A DNA stretch of 64,000 bases from an uncultured Lachnospiraceae bacterium (GCA_934371475.1 CAKRNX010000001.1:1-64000); one strand, 5' to 3'. Positions 45,322 through 53,705 are shown, counted from the stretch's first letter. Notes: generated from the sequence alone by a model not told the origin. Program-made: numbers and translations.

Positions 45322-45350
45322 GTACGGAAAATTTTTAAGGAAGTGAACAT

Positions 45351-45503
45351 ATGGATAAACTAATCGATTATCTCTATCTTGTACTGAACAATGGACCGCT
45401 GCCTGTCGTATCACTGACCGTAGAGGATGATGCCCTTCTGGTACAACTGCGGGACGGAAGCAAATTTGAGATCTCCATCCATCCCACAGATAAGACCGTC
45501 TGA
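45351..45503 (+). CDS. small protein, 50 aa, divergent from the Arc-type regulator
   Basis: MDKLIDYLYLVLNNGPLPVV leads into a charged strand-rich end (QLRDGSKFEISIHPTDKTV). AAGGAAGTGAACAT places a ribosome site just before the ATG. No membrane helix. No family recognised; the shared operator region suggests it is regulated by the adjacent repressor. Its end lies 19 bases from the 3' end of the convergent AAA gene. Confidence 0.6.
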   Translation: MDKLIDYLYLVLNNGPLPVVSLTVEDDALLVQLRDGSKFEISIHPTDKTV

Positions 45504-45522
45504 ATCTGAGCCGGATTCTGTT

Positions 45523-47010
45523 TTAAGCCAGCAGCTCCCGCACCATATCGGTGCTGAAGCATACATTCTTTACATGATCTACCTCAATCTGATACAGTGC
45601 ATTGGCTGCGATATGTTCCGCCGCCTGCTCCAGATCACGGATACCGCTCGTGTTGGAATACAGTTCTATCACTGCGTCCAGCGCCCCGTCCTCCAGAGTA
45701 CATTCATTTTCCTGAAGTCCCATACGGCGCAGCACTTTGGGCAGCGCAAATTTTGAGAAAATAATCTTTTTCTCTTCCGCTGTATAATCCGGAATGTCGA
45801 TGACTGCAAAACGGGACATCAGCGGCGCACTGATCTGCGATTTGTCATTGGCCGTCGCAATGGGGTAAACGCCTACTGTAGGTACCATGCATTCCATATA
45901 GTTATCTGTAAAACCCAGGTTATCCAGCAGCGTAAGCAGCACATCTGCCGGATTTCCGTTGCCTTTGCCGGACGCAGCCTTGTCGAGTTCGTTAATAATG
46001 AATACGAGGTTGGACTCTCCCGCCATGGAAAATGCCTCCAGAATAATACCCGGCTTGGCATTGGCATATACCCTGGAACTTCCGGTCAGCTGCTCCGGAT
46101 CATTGATCGAACTCATATCGAGCGTTGTCCACGGGAGTTTGAGGATCCGCGCCACCGCATACGCAATCTGCGACTTTCCGGTACCTGCCGGTCCTACCAG
46201 CAGAAGTCCGTAAGCCGGAAGCGTGTGAGTTCTGTTGATCTGGATCACCGTCTCAATGATTCTCTGCTTTACCCGCTCCATTCCATAGAGTTCTTCATCC
46301 AGGATCCTTCTGGCCTCCACCGGGTCAATCGATTCAAAATAATTATTCTTCCACTGAATATTCATCATGATAGACAGCGCGCGCTGCGCATGACGCCGCT
46401 CCTCCGGGGACACCTCATGAGATCTGGCCACTGCCAGATTCCTTCTGGCCCAGAGACGGATATTTTCCGGCATCGTACCTCCGGCACAGATCATATAGTC
46501 CGTAATGCTCTGCAGGCTTGTGAGCTTCATATCATCGCCGGTTTCCTCCGGATCTTCCTCATTATAATCCTCTGCGGGTGCATTGCTGGCCAGCAGTCTC
46601 TCAATCATAAACTGCAGAAATCCATCCTCCGCAGAAAGCTTGGAGCCCCCGCCCAGCGCAGTCTCCCGGATCCGGTAAACCGCATAGCCGTCGCTGCGGT
46701 TCTGGCCGGACAGACGCACACTGATATGGTTGACACCCAGCCATTTCACCAGACTGACAAAACGCGCGTCGATCTGAAGAATATCCGCCGTCTGCACGCT
46801 TCCTGTCTCTTCTTTAAACTCAAATGCAGTCCGTTTGCCCGGATTGGTAAATACACCACAGGAATGATGCTTCCATTCACAGCTGTTGTTATCGAGAATC
46901 AGGATTGGCTTTTCCGGTGAAGATTCCGGCTCTCCGGAACGGAACACAGTATAGGTACATTCTGCTTCAGCAGCCGTTCCCGGCGTATCTTTAAAATCAA
47001 AAACTGGCAT
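45523..47010 (-). CDS. Lon-like AAA+ ATPase without protease domain, 495 aa
   Basis: The first 240 residues match nothing I know. The AAA+ module begins at ARRILDEELYGMERVKQRII as in Lon, with Walker A LLVGPAGTGKSQIAYA, a Walker B-like NLVFIINELDKAAS (Asn where Lon has the first Asp), sensor 1 PIATANDKSQ and arginine finger LMSRFAVIDIP. The protein ends after the AAA lid; the Ser-Lys protease part of Lon is absent. It could be an unfoldase or remodeller of unknown target. Monocistronic, with a decorated 5' leader (repeats E in D). Confidence 0.8.
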   Translation of the reverse strand: MPVFDFKDTPGTAAEAECTYTVFRSGEPESSPEKPILILDNNSCEWKHHSCGVFTNPGKRTAFEFKEETGSVQTADILQIDARFVSLVKWLGVNHISVRLSGQNRSDGYAVYRIRETALGGGSKLSAEDGFLQFMIERLLASNAPAEDYNEEDPEETGDDMKLTSLQSITDYMICAGGTMPENIRLWARRNLAVARSHEVSPEERRHAQRALSIMMNIQWKNNYFESIDPVEARRILDEELYGMERVKQRIIETVIQINRTHTLPAYGLLLVGPAGTGKSQIAYAVARILKLPWTTLDMSSINDPEQLTGSSRVYANAKPGIILEAFSMAGESNLVFIINELDKAASGKGNGNPADVLLTLLDNLGFTDNYMECMVPTVGVYPIATANDKSQISAPLMSRFAVIDIPDYTAEEKKIIFSKFALPKVLRRMGLQENECTLEDGALDAVIELYSNTSGIRDLEQAAEHIAANALYQIEVDHVKNVCFSTDMVRELLA

Positions 47011-47062
47011 AACTCATACTCCTTTTATTCTTTATTTCATTCATTTTTTCCTTCAAAAATGC

Positions 47063-47229
47063 CTTAGAGCGTGTTTGAAAAAGGCTTTTTGTGAGCTGCG
47101 AGTTCCAGTTTGTGGGAGATTTTGCCCGAATGAGGGCGGCGTAGCGGGGCTACGTCAACCGAATAAGGACAAAATATACCGCAAAGTGGGGCTTGCAGAT
47201 CGCGGAAATGTTTTTCAAACACACTCTAA
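47063..47229. mobile_element. MITE-like family E element, full copy (167 bp) inserted in a family D hairpin
   Basis: Terminal inverted repeats TTAGAGCGTGTTTGAAAAA and TTTTTCAAACACACTCTAA, 18 of 19 matching. No ORF inside. The flanks CTTCAAAAATGCC and CATTCCTGATGCGGGG are the two halves of a family D hairpin. Relatives: 18607-18678, 60694-60815 and the remnant at 17124. Confidence 0.7.
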
Positions 47230-47449
47230 CATTCCTGATGCGGGGTGCACGTCATGCGGACACACAGCACATTTCTCCTGTAAACATCCACATTCCGCTT
47301 TGCATTTATATCGCCTATTATATCATAACTTTCCGCATTTCCAACGGCAAAAAAGGAAACCCTGATATGCATCATTTCCGGATCACCCTGCAGTTCATCA
47401 GCCGGAAGGATGGACTGTAACAGAAAAAGCAAAAAAAATTCAAAAACAG

Positions 47450-47479
47450 TTGACAAATCTATAGAAAGTATGGTATAAA
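47450..47479 (+). promoter_or_regulatory. promoter of the tRNA-Trp gene
   Basis: TTGACA (47450-47455), 18-base spacer, TATAAA (47474-47479), about 22 bases before the mature tRNA. Confidence 0.7.
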
Positions 47480-47500
47480 AATCTAGTGAGTCATTCACGT

Positions 47501-47571
47501 AGGGGATTGGTCAAATGGTATGATAGGGGTCTCCAAAACCTTTGGTGGGAGTTCGATTCTCTCATCCCCTG
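47501..47571 (+). tRNA. tRNA-Trp (anticodon CCA)
   Basis: Cloverleaf: acceptor AGGGGAT with ATCCCCT; D arm GTCA/TGAT; anticodon arm GGGGT-CTCCAAA-ACCTT giving CCA; T arm GGGAG-TTCGATT-CTCTC. The 3' CCA is not encoded. Single-gene transcript with promoter and terminator. Confidence 0.92.
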
Positions 47572-47581
47572 TAGTCTGAAG

Positions 47582-47620
47582 AGTCAGAAACTTTGAATTA
47601 TCAAGGCTTCTGACTTTTTT
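47582..47620 (+). terminator. terminator of the tRNA-Trp transcript
   Basis: AGTCAGAAACTTTGA pairs with TCAAGGCTTCTGACT, then TTTTTG. Confidence 0.8.
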
Positions 47621-47632
47621 GTATCATTTCAT

Positions 47633-47716
47633 TCAGGAATGCCTGGACATTCCTACTGCGCAGATCCATTGCCCTCCCCCGGACATGTATGCCCGGCCGG
47701 AGGCTATATCAGATGG
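47633..47716 (-). repeat. fused family B + D element
   Basis: On the minus strand CATCTGATATAGCCTCCGG, GGACATGTATGCC-like B part (shortened) runs directly into D: CTGCGCAGTAGGAATG and CAGGCATTCCTGAATG. It lies between the ends of the tRNA and the TraX gene. Confidence 0.6.
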
Positions 47717-47733
47717 CTGCGGATCTGGCATTT

Positions 47734-48516
47734 CTATCCCACAATCGTCGCCACATTTCCATAAAGCAGCACCCTGAGGATCCCGAACAGCACCAGATGG
47801 CCTGCATAGAAGAAATAGAAAAACCACTTCATTCCCTTCCAGTTTCCTCTTGTGCCATTATAATAATGCATAAACGGCCAGACAATGATGATGCCGTACT
47901 GGATCAGTCCATAGACCGGATCAATCGCCAGGCACCACACGGCTACATACATGGTAATATATGCCATCATCCCGAGCACCTGTTTTTTCAGATTTCCACG
48001 GTTCTTATGGATGTGCAGCGTACATAGAACCGGAAAGCAGGACCAGTCTGACGGGAAAGCCAGCAGACACAGCAGCACAAGCAGCACGGTTTTCTGCCAT
48101 GCCCTGAGCGGAAAGCTTCTTTTTTCATCATCATCGACATACAGCGCCAGCGCTGCACAGAAAAGCGCCCAGATCACACTGGTCTGGTTCAGAACTGAAT
48201 CGCGAAACGGAATCAGTGATATACCGAAACAGAAATTGTAGGCAAAGTGGGAAATCACCGCAAACACAAATAATCTCTGCAGATACTTTCCTAAATTTCT
48301 TGTATGCAGATACCCTTCTGATATCATAAACCACATCACCGGCGCTGCCAGCCTGCCAAAGAAATGGATCGCCAGGATCCACCATTCTTTATGACCGTAT
48401 CCCGGCCATAATGTCCACGCCAGATGATCTACCGTCATCGCCGCGATTGCAAACAGCTTCAGCTGATTCCCTGAAAATCCCTGAAACGTTCTCACATCTT
48501 CCATCTCTTTTGTCAT
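47734..48516 (-). CDS. TraX-family membrane protein, 260 aa
   Basis: Seven or eight hydrophobic segments with the TraX-type start LKLFAIAAMTVDHLAW and HFFGRLAAPVMWFMISEGY. In the F plasmid TraX acetylates pilin; chromosomal Firmicutes members are acetyltransferase-like proteins with unknown substrate, probably on the cell surface. The ATG at 48516 follows GGGGGAAAG. No conjugation genes nearby. Confidence 0.85.
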   Translation of the reverse strand: MTKEMEDVRTFQGFSGNQLKLFAIAAMTVDHLAWTLWPGYGHKEWWILAIHFFGRLAAPVMWFMISEGYLHTRNLGKYLQRLFVFAVISHFAYNFCFGISLIPFRDSVLNQTSVIWALFCAALALYVDDDEKRSFPLRAWQKTVLLVLLCLLAFPSDWSCFPVLCTLHIHKNRGNLKKQVLGMMAYITMYVAVWCLAIDPVYGLIQYGIIIVWPFMHYYNGTRGNWKGMKWFFYFFYAGHLVLFGILRVLLYGNVATIVG

Positions 48517-48527
48517 AGTCTTTCCCC

Positions 48528-48785
48528 CTAGTTACTTTGATCTCTGAAAAATCTGTTCTTCTGATTATCTTTTGTTTTCTCCTGCATTTCAGCTATCACT
48601 TTTTCTTTTTTCGATGATTGCAGCAAACGATAATAATATTGCGTCCCAATGTTTCTGTCCAGTGTTCTGGAACTCCAGCCTTCTTTTGAAGCCTCATTCA
48701 TATACCATATCCGCGCATCTTCATCTATTACCCGATGAAAGCACCGAAAATGAGTCCCATTCTGATTGTGAACGCATGCGTTCAC
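48528..48785 (-). pseudogene. fragment of a DUF1016 (YhcG-type) nuclease gene
   Basis: About 55 residues (ARIWYMNEASKEGWSSRTLD ... QYYYRLLQSSKKEKVI) match the N-terminal domain of DUF1016 proteins, normally near 340 aa. The C-terminal PD-(D/E)XK nuclease part is absent, the product ends with unrelated NRFFRDQSN, and no ribosome site is seen at its start. It ends 12 bases before the TraX gene. Confidence 0.65.
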
Positions 48786-48788
48786 AAT
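48765..48788. repeat. perfect 24-bp palindrome
   Basis: ATTGTGAACGCA joined directly to TGCGTTCACAAT, with no spacer and no mismatch, at the 5' border of the DUF1016 fragment. It could be an operator or a junction left by an insertion. From 48789 to 48860 no gene is seen. Confidence 0.75.
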
Positions 48789-48860
48789 TCGCTCCTCTGG
48801 AAATGCAAGATAAAATTTCTACAATGATTTTAGCAATCTCATCACTGAATACCTGCCCTG

Positions 48861-49772
48861 TCAGAACAGATCCAGCATATTGTCCAGATATATCTCCTCT
48901 CTCACATGCAGCTGATACTCCGGCTTTGTCATGTAGTAAAGCAGAAATTCCAGTATCAGAGCGCTGCCAAGTCCCCTGCCCTCGATTTTAAAATGATGAA
49001 ACCCCATCGGCACATAAATATTTCGAATATCATCGATCCCGATAAATCCCGGATTCTTCATTGCCTTTGAAAAGCGATAGCCCTGATCCCCATCCGGCGC
49101 AGCACACCGGTGATCCGGGCAGTCTTCGCCTAAGTTTTTGCGGCTGACGTTTTCATAACAGCGTTTCCTGTCCCTGCAGCCAAAGAAACAGCATTCGTTG
49201 CACAGAAATTCCACTTTGTTCTTCTGTGATGCTGACAGTGCATTCAGTTCATCCACTCTTTTGTTTAACCGAAAATCCGGCACAACATATCGAAACTCCT
49301 CACGATCCAGCTCCTGCTGCAGTTCTTCGAACCGTGTCAGCACCTTTGTCGTAGAAGAGACAAAATAAAAGCCGGGATATTTCTCTTTCAGGTAGTGTAA
49401 CAGCAGATCCGAATGAATAATGATGCCATTCTGTACGCCCGTCCCCTTTTCGAATACTGCACAGAGCGCATTGCATGTTCTGTCCGCAAGATGTTCTTTG
49501 CGCAGCAGGGAATTGCTGAAGGTCAGCCGCGCCGAAATCCCATATTCGCGCATCAATGCCAGGACTTCCCGCGGGTCACTCTCACTAAATCCTGTCCGGC
49601 CTCCGCCCCAGATACAGTCTTCCGGAGCCCCATAAATCGAACCGATCTCACACCAGTCATAGAAGTATTCCCGATGTTCACGAAATACCGGCAGGAATAC
49701 GCGGTACAGTTCATAAAACTCAAACAGTCCCGGCAGATGATAATATGCTTTTCCCCTTTTTAACTGCATCAT
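48861..49772 (-). CDS. conserved cysteine-rich protein of unknown function, 303 aa
   Basis: Soluble, with a strongly patterned N-terminal half (ELYRVFLPVFREHREYFYDW, EIGSIYGAPEDCIWGGGRTG) suggesting a TIM-barrel-like fold. A cysteine cluster CNECCFFGCRDRKRC...CPDHRC follows that could bind FeS or zinc, slightly reminiscent of U32-type proteins. It starts 8 bases after the aldo/keto reductase stop with no strong ribosome site, so it is likely translated by coupling. Two tandem ATGs at 49772 and 49769. Function unknown; the pairing suggests a shared redox pathway. Confidence 0.72.
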   Translation of the reverse strand: MMQLKRGKAYYHLPGLFEFYELYRVFLPVFREHREYFYDWCEIGSIYGAPEDCIWGGGRTGFSESDPREVLALMREYGISARLTFSNSLLRKEHLADRTCNALCAVFEKGTGVQNGIIIHSDLLLHYLKEKYPGFYFVSSTTKVLTRFEELQQELDREEFRYVVPDFRLNKRVDELNALSASQKNKVEFLCNECCFFGCRDRKRCYENVSRKNLGEDCPDHRCAAPDGDQGYRFSKAMKNPGFIGIDDIRNIYVPMGFHHFKIEGRGLGSALILEFLLYYMTKPEYQLHVREEIYLDNMLDLF

Positions 49773-49780
49773 TTTCGACT

Positions 49781-50926
49781 CTAACACCCAAACAATTCCG
49801 CCGTTTTCTCCATCCGCTCCGCAATCGGCACGCCAAACGGGCAGCGCTCCTCGCATTCCCGGCATCCGACACATTCGGAAGCCTTATGCGCCAGCAGCTC
49901 ATAGTGCGACTGTACCGTAGCAGGCACTTTCGGCTGCATCGTAGCCAGATCATAGAATTTATTGATCATAGCGATATCCAGATCCACCGCACATGGTTTG
50001 CAATGGCCGCAGTACGTACATTCTCCGCGGTAGGAATGGAACGGCGCATTCGCAATCACAGAAGCATAATCTTTTGCCGCTTCATCAGCAGTTTCATAAG
50101 CCACAGCATCATCCACCTGTTCTTTTGTATCATATCCGCACATGACGGAACAGACTGCAGGTCTGGTCAGCGCATAATGAATGCACTGCACCGGTGTCAG
50201 GCTCACGCCGAACGGAGAGCGCTTCTCATCAAACAGTCGGCCTCCGGCGAATCCTTTCATGACTGTAATGCCTACATCTTCCTGCTCACAGACTTTGTAG
50301 AGGTGCGCACGGTCTGCATCAATCCCTTTCAGACTTGCATCAAATGTATCCGCAAACAGCGTATCCACGTCTTCGCTGGCCGGGAGCATATCAAATGCCG
50401 GATTGATACTGAACAGGATCATCTCCACATATCCTGACTGTGCCGCTTTTACCGCCACTTTGGGATTGTGCGAACTGATGCCGATATGATGGATTACCCC
50501 GTTCTTTTTCAGTTCCTTCACATAATCCAGATATTCGGAATGTTGGATCTGCTCCCACTCTTCCTCTGAGTCCACATAGTGGATCATGCCCAGATCAATG
50601 TAGTCGGTCTGAAGGCGCTTTAACAGATCCTCAAACGCCGGACGCACATATTTCATATCTCTTGTCCTGAAATACTGCCCGTCTTTCCATGTAGATCCGA
50701 TATGTCCCTGAATGAACCACTCACTGCGGTTATCCTTAATCCCTTTTCCGATCACATCTCTGGACTTCGGATCAGCCATCCAGCAGTCCAGAATATTGAT
50801 CCCCTGTGAGGATGCATAATGGATCAGCTCAATCCCCTCTTCTTCCGGATGACGCTCCAGCCATTCTCCTCCAAATCCAATTTCACTTACCATCAGTCCT
50901 GTTTTTCCAAGTCTGCGTGTTCTCAT
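49781..50926 (-). CDS. aldo/keto reductase with C-terminal ferredoxin-type cysteine clusters, 381 aa
   Basis: N-terminal TIM-barrel AKR fold (RRLGKTGLMVSEIGFGG; LQTDYIDLGMIHYVD; HHIGISSHNPKV). The C-terminus has two four-cysteine groups, CTYCGHCKPC and CVGCRECEERCP, suited to two 4Fe-4S clusters. Of the usual catalytic tetrad the Asp (ILDCW) and His (MIHYVD) seem kept. The Tyr is not where expected and the Lys strand reads FIQGHIG, so it may not be a standard NADPH reductase. GGAGGG before the ATG at 50926. Upstream gene of a two-gene operon. Confidence 0.85.
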   Translation of the reverse strand: MRTRRLGKTGLMVSEIGFGGEWLERHPEEEGIELIHYASSQGINILDCWMADPKSRDVIGKGIKDNRSEWFIQGHIGSTWKDGQYFRTRDMKYVRPAFEDLLKRLQTDYIDLGMIHYVDSEEEWEQIQHSEYLDYVKELKKNGVIHHIGISSHNPKVAVKAAQSGYVEMILFSINPAFDMLPASEDVDTLFADTFDASLKGIDADRAHLYKVCEQEDVGITVMKGFAGGRLFDEKRSPFGVSLTPVQCIHYALTRPAVCSVMCGYDTKEQVDDAVAYETADEAAKDYASVIANAPFHSYRGECTYCGHCKPCAVDLDIAMINKFYDLATMQPKVPATVQSHYELLAHKASECVGCRECEERCPFGVPIAERMEKTAELFGC

Positions 50927-51078
50927 CTTTCTCCCTCCGTACTTTTCTTCGCACTCCTGCAATCCTCACATGAAACCTTTTGACGCCATAATTTATACCG
51001 TTATTTCGATCTGATTTTCCTCGATCCCGACAATACAGCTCTCATAATGATCATCGCCTGTCGTCGCTGCCCGCACTT

Positions 51079-52428
51079 TTATACTGCTTTATATTGCTGC
51101 ATTCTCTTATTCACCACAGTCATATATCCCAGGCACAGGATCAGCTGTACGATGGAAGACATCGGCGTTGCCAGCCCGATCTTGAACAGCGACGTCTGCG
51201 GCTGAATGCTCATCAGGTAAGAAACCGGCACACGCACGCCGAATGCCCCGATCATTCCCTGCAGCATAACAAATTTTGTTCTGCCAATTCCATTATAAAA
51301 TCCAGTATAGCAGAAAAAGATGGCCGTGAACAGACAGTCTATCGCGTAGGCCTTCAGATAATCCGCCGCTTCCAGGATCACGTTCTCATCTGATGAGAAG
51401 ATGCCCGCCAGCACATCGCCGTGGAAGAATGACAGGAAGAACATACCCACTCCGATCACAAAAGAAACCAGCACACCGTAATGAAGCGCCTTCTTTGCCC
51501 GGTCCATGTGGCCTGCACCGTAATTCTGTGCCACAAAGGCCGAGATCGACTGCATAAAAGCAGATGAAATCAGCATGATGAATGCACATACTTTTTCCGC
51601 CACGCCCACTCCGGCGGAGGCAATCACTCCCATGGAATTGACAATCGCCAGAATAATCAGGAATGAAATGCTCACCAACAGATCCTGAAGCGCAATGGGT
51701 GCCCCCAGCCCGGCCATTTTGCGAAGACTCGCCCCATGGATCCTGATATTCTCTTTTTTCATCAGGAAGGGCAGCTCTTTCCTGCGGATTACCAGAAAAG
51801 AGATCACCACGCTGACTACCTGGGCAAACACCGTGGCCGCAGCCGCTCCCTCCGTTCCCATACGGAATACCGCGCACAGAAGCAGGTCTCCCGCAATATT
51901 GCAGACACACGCAATCGCCACAGTCAGCAGCGGCGTCCTCGAATCCCCGATACCTCTGAATATACAGCCAATCAGGTTATACGCCACGATCACCAGCATG
52001 CCGCCTCCGCAGATTCTCACATAAGCGACTGTTTTATCGAAGGCTTCTTTCGGCGCATTCATGATGCTGCAAATCTGAGGTGCAAAAATCACGAGGACCA
52101 TTGTCATAGCCACTGCGATACAGGCAAACATGACGATCGCTGTCCCCACAGTACGCCCGCCCTCCTCTTTTTTGCCGCTTCCGATCTGCTGCCCCAGCAG
52201 CACGGTCGTTCCCATCGCAAAACTGCTGACCAGATTGGTCAGTGTCATCATGATCTGCGATCCTGTCGATACGGCTGACACATCCGCGGATGTCGCAAAT
52301 TTTCCGATCACCAGCAGATCCACCGCCCCGTACATCGCCTGCAGAAACAGTGCCAGCAGTACCGGCAGCGCAAACAGGATCAGCGGCTGCATAATTTTTC
52401 CTTCCGTAAATGTCGTGTTCTTTTCCAT
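51079..52428 (-). CDS. MATE-family multidrug efflux transporter, 449 aa
   Basis: Twelve predicted helices. Start MEKNTTFTEGKIMQPLILFA followed by LPVLLALFLQAMYGAVDLLV and TGSQIMMTLTNLVSSFAMG. Closest in layout to the NorM/MepA-like clade of Clostridia. The ATG at 52428 follows GGAGGGG. The reading frame stays open well upstream through a terminator-like hairpin, which matters for its probable attenuation control. Confidence 0.93.
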   Translation of the reverse strand: MEKNTTFTEGKIMQPLILFALPVLLALFLQAMYGAVDLLVIGKFATSADVSAVSTGSQIMMTLTNLVSSFAMGTTVLLGQQIGSGKKEEGGRTVGTAIVMFACIAVAMTMVLVIFAPQICSIMNAPKEAFDKTVAYVRICGGGMLVIVAYNLIGCIFRGIGDSRTPLLTVAIACVCNIAGDLLLCAVFRMGTEGAAAATVFAQVVSVVISFLVIRRKELPFLMKKENIRIHGASLRKMAGLGAPIALQDLLVSISFLIILAIVNSMGVIASAGVGVAEKVCAFIMLISSAFMQSISAFVAQNYGAGHMDRAKKALHYGVLVSFVIGVGMFFLSFFHGDVLAGIFSSDENVILEAADYLKAYAIDCLFTAIFFCYTGFYNGIGRTKFVMLQGMIGAFGVRVPVSYLMSIQPQTSLFKIGLATPMSSIVQLILCLGYMTVVNKRMQQYKAV

Positions 52429-52520
52429 CTGTTCCCCTCCTGTGTGATAATCTTGCTTTGCGCATAAGCAGCACGATCCCATTCTGCAGACTGCGCATTC
52501 AACCGGAGCGTTGCTGTGCA

Positions 52521-52570
52521 TTAAAAAAACCGGATAAGAAGCAGACATCTCAGTCTGCCATCTTATCCGG
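52521..52570 (-). promoter_or_regulatory. terminator-type attenuator in the MATE leader
   Basis: On the minus strand CCGGATAAGA (10 bp) and an inner GCAGAC/GTCTGC stem form a strong hairpin followed by TTTTTTTAA. It lies between the promoter and the gene, with no gene of its own to terminate. GGAGGG sits between promoter and hairpin. Confidence 0.65.
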
Positions 52571-52614
52571 CTATTGTTTCTGTCGAACAAATTGCCCTCC
52601 GATGAATCACGCAA

Positions 52615-52643
52615 AGTATACTACACAATTTTCTCTGCGTCAA
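52615..52643 (-). promoter_or_regulatory. promoter of the MATE gene
   Basis: TTGACG (52643-52638), 17-base spacer, TATACT (52620-52615). Transcription would start about 37 bases before the attenuator hairpin. Confidence 0.7.
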
Positions 52644-52750
52644 TTCCCGGAGTTCTTAATTTCTATTCCTTTATTTCTATTTTTTTCACAAAGCTCTTAC
52701 TTTCTGTTCTTCTCTGCTCTGACTTTCTGCAAAGACTGTTTACAGAAAAC

Positions 52751-52769
52751 TCAGGGAACGTTACCCTGA
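52751..52769 (-). terminator. terminator of the secreted-protein gene
   Basis: TCAGGGTAACGTTCCCTGA on the minus strand, then GTTTTCTG. 22 bases after the stop codon. Confidence 0.6.
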
Positions 52770-52791
52770 ATGACGATCAGCATGTTCCTGT

Positions 52792-53568
52792 TTATTCTTC
52801 TGCTGCGGTATTTTCTGTGATGAACAGATCAATGACATTGTGAATAGTTTCTTCGTCCGCATCCGCATCAATACCTGCGCTGAGCCAGTACGCATACTCG
52901 CCTGTGAAATATTTCTGCAGTGCTTCCAGATCGCTGCCATAACGGAACTCGATGTGATACGTGCTCTCCATAGTATCGTCTCTCATCAGGAAATAAGTAA
53001 ATTCTCCTGCGTCATCGGTACTCTTGTAAACATCACACTCAAAGGAGGGATCTATCTCCTGTCCCTGATACATCATGGTCTCGCCTTCACCAACTTTGTA
53101 TGTTCCCAAATATTCATACGTATGGGTACTCTCGGTGCCATCTTCCAGAGTTGTGGTAATCTCGTCTCCCCGGAATGTAAATGACTCTGCGCCGTTGATG
53201 TACCAGCAGTCAAATCCAAGCGCTTCCGGATTTTTTTCATATTCTTCTGCTGCTTCCGATCCGTAAATATCTGCACTGATGTATGCTCTCAGCATCTCGG
53301 CAGTATCTTTTCCCTGCTCTTCTCCTACAATAGAGGTACACTTCTCTACCCAGTAATCCTCGTAGGCATCATCCAGAATTACTTTAAAAAGATTCACATA
53401 AGTGGTGCCGTCCTCACCTGCGATTTCTGTAAGAATGCCGTAATCATCCACTGCTACTTCTGTCTCTGCCTCTATCGCATTCTCTGCCCACACTGCGCTG
53501 CCTGCTCCCATGGATAATGCCATAGCATATGTCAGTAAACCTGCCAGATATCTGTTTCTTGCTTTCAC
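52792..53568 (-). CDS. secreted acidic protein, 258 aa, GTG start
   Basis: Signal peptide (YLAGLLTYAMALSMGAGSAVWA) with a predicted cut near residue 29, then a very acidic mature protein rich in Glu, Asp and Tyr with no known domain. I place the start at the GTG at 53568, 7 bases behind GGGAGGG; a longer frame exists upstream but lacks a ribosome site and passes through the promoter. Induction by loss of a repressor is suggested by the operator. Function unknown. Confidence 0.78.
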   Translation of the reverse strand: MKARNRYLAGLLTYAMALSMGAGSAVWAENAIEAETEVAVDDYGILTEIAGEDGTTYVNLFKVILDDAYEDYWVEKCTSIVGEEQGKDTAEMLRAYISADIYGSEAAEEYEKNPEALGFDCWYINGAESFTFRGDEITTTLEDGTESTHTYEYLGTYKVGEGETMMYQGQEIDPSFECDVYKSTDDAGEFTYFLMRDDTMESTYHIEFRYGSDLEALQKYFTGEYAYWLSAGIDADADEETIHNVIDLFITENTAAEE

Positions 53569-53614
53569 GTATGTTCCCTCCCTGATTGATATTGTTTTCT
53601 CTTGGTTAGCATTC

Positions 53615-53657
53615 ACTAACTGGTTAGTAGTATAGAACTTACGGTATCTTTTGTCAA
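53615..53657 (-). promoter_or_regulatory. consensus promoter with palindromic operator
   Basis: TTGACA (53657-53652), 17-base spacer, TATACT (53634-53629). ACTAAC-TG-GTTAGT (53615-53628) sits directly after the -10, over the transcription start. TetR-family operators often look like this; no TetR gene is in the window. Confidence 0.7.
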
Positions 53658-53705
53658 GGGAAAGCATACTATTAAGCCATGTTTTCTGCCATTTATACAT
53701 CCGAT

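Noticed and set aside
52429..52614. N-terminal extension of the second MATE protein
   Set aside because: The extension would read through the terminator hairpin and has no membrane or family similarity; the ATG at 52428 has an ideal ribosome site. It is treated as a leader instead.
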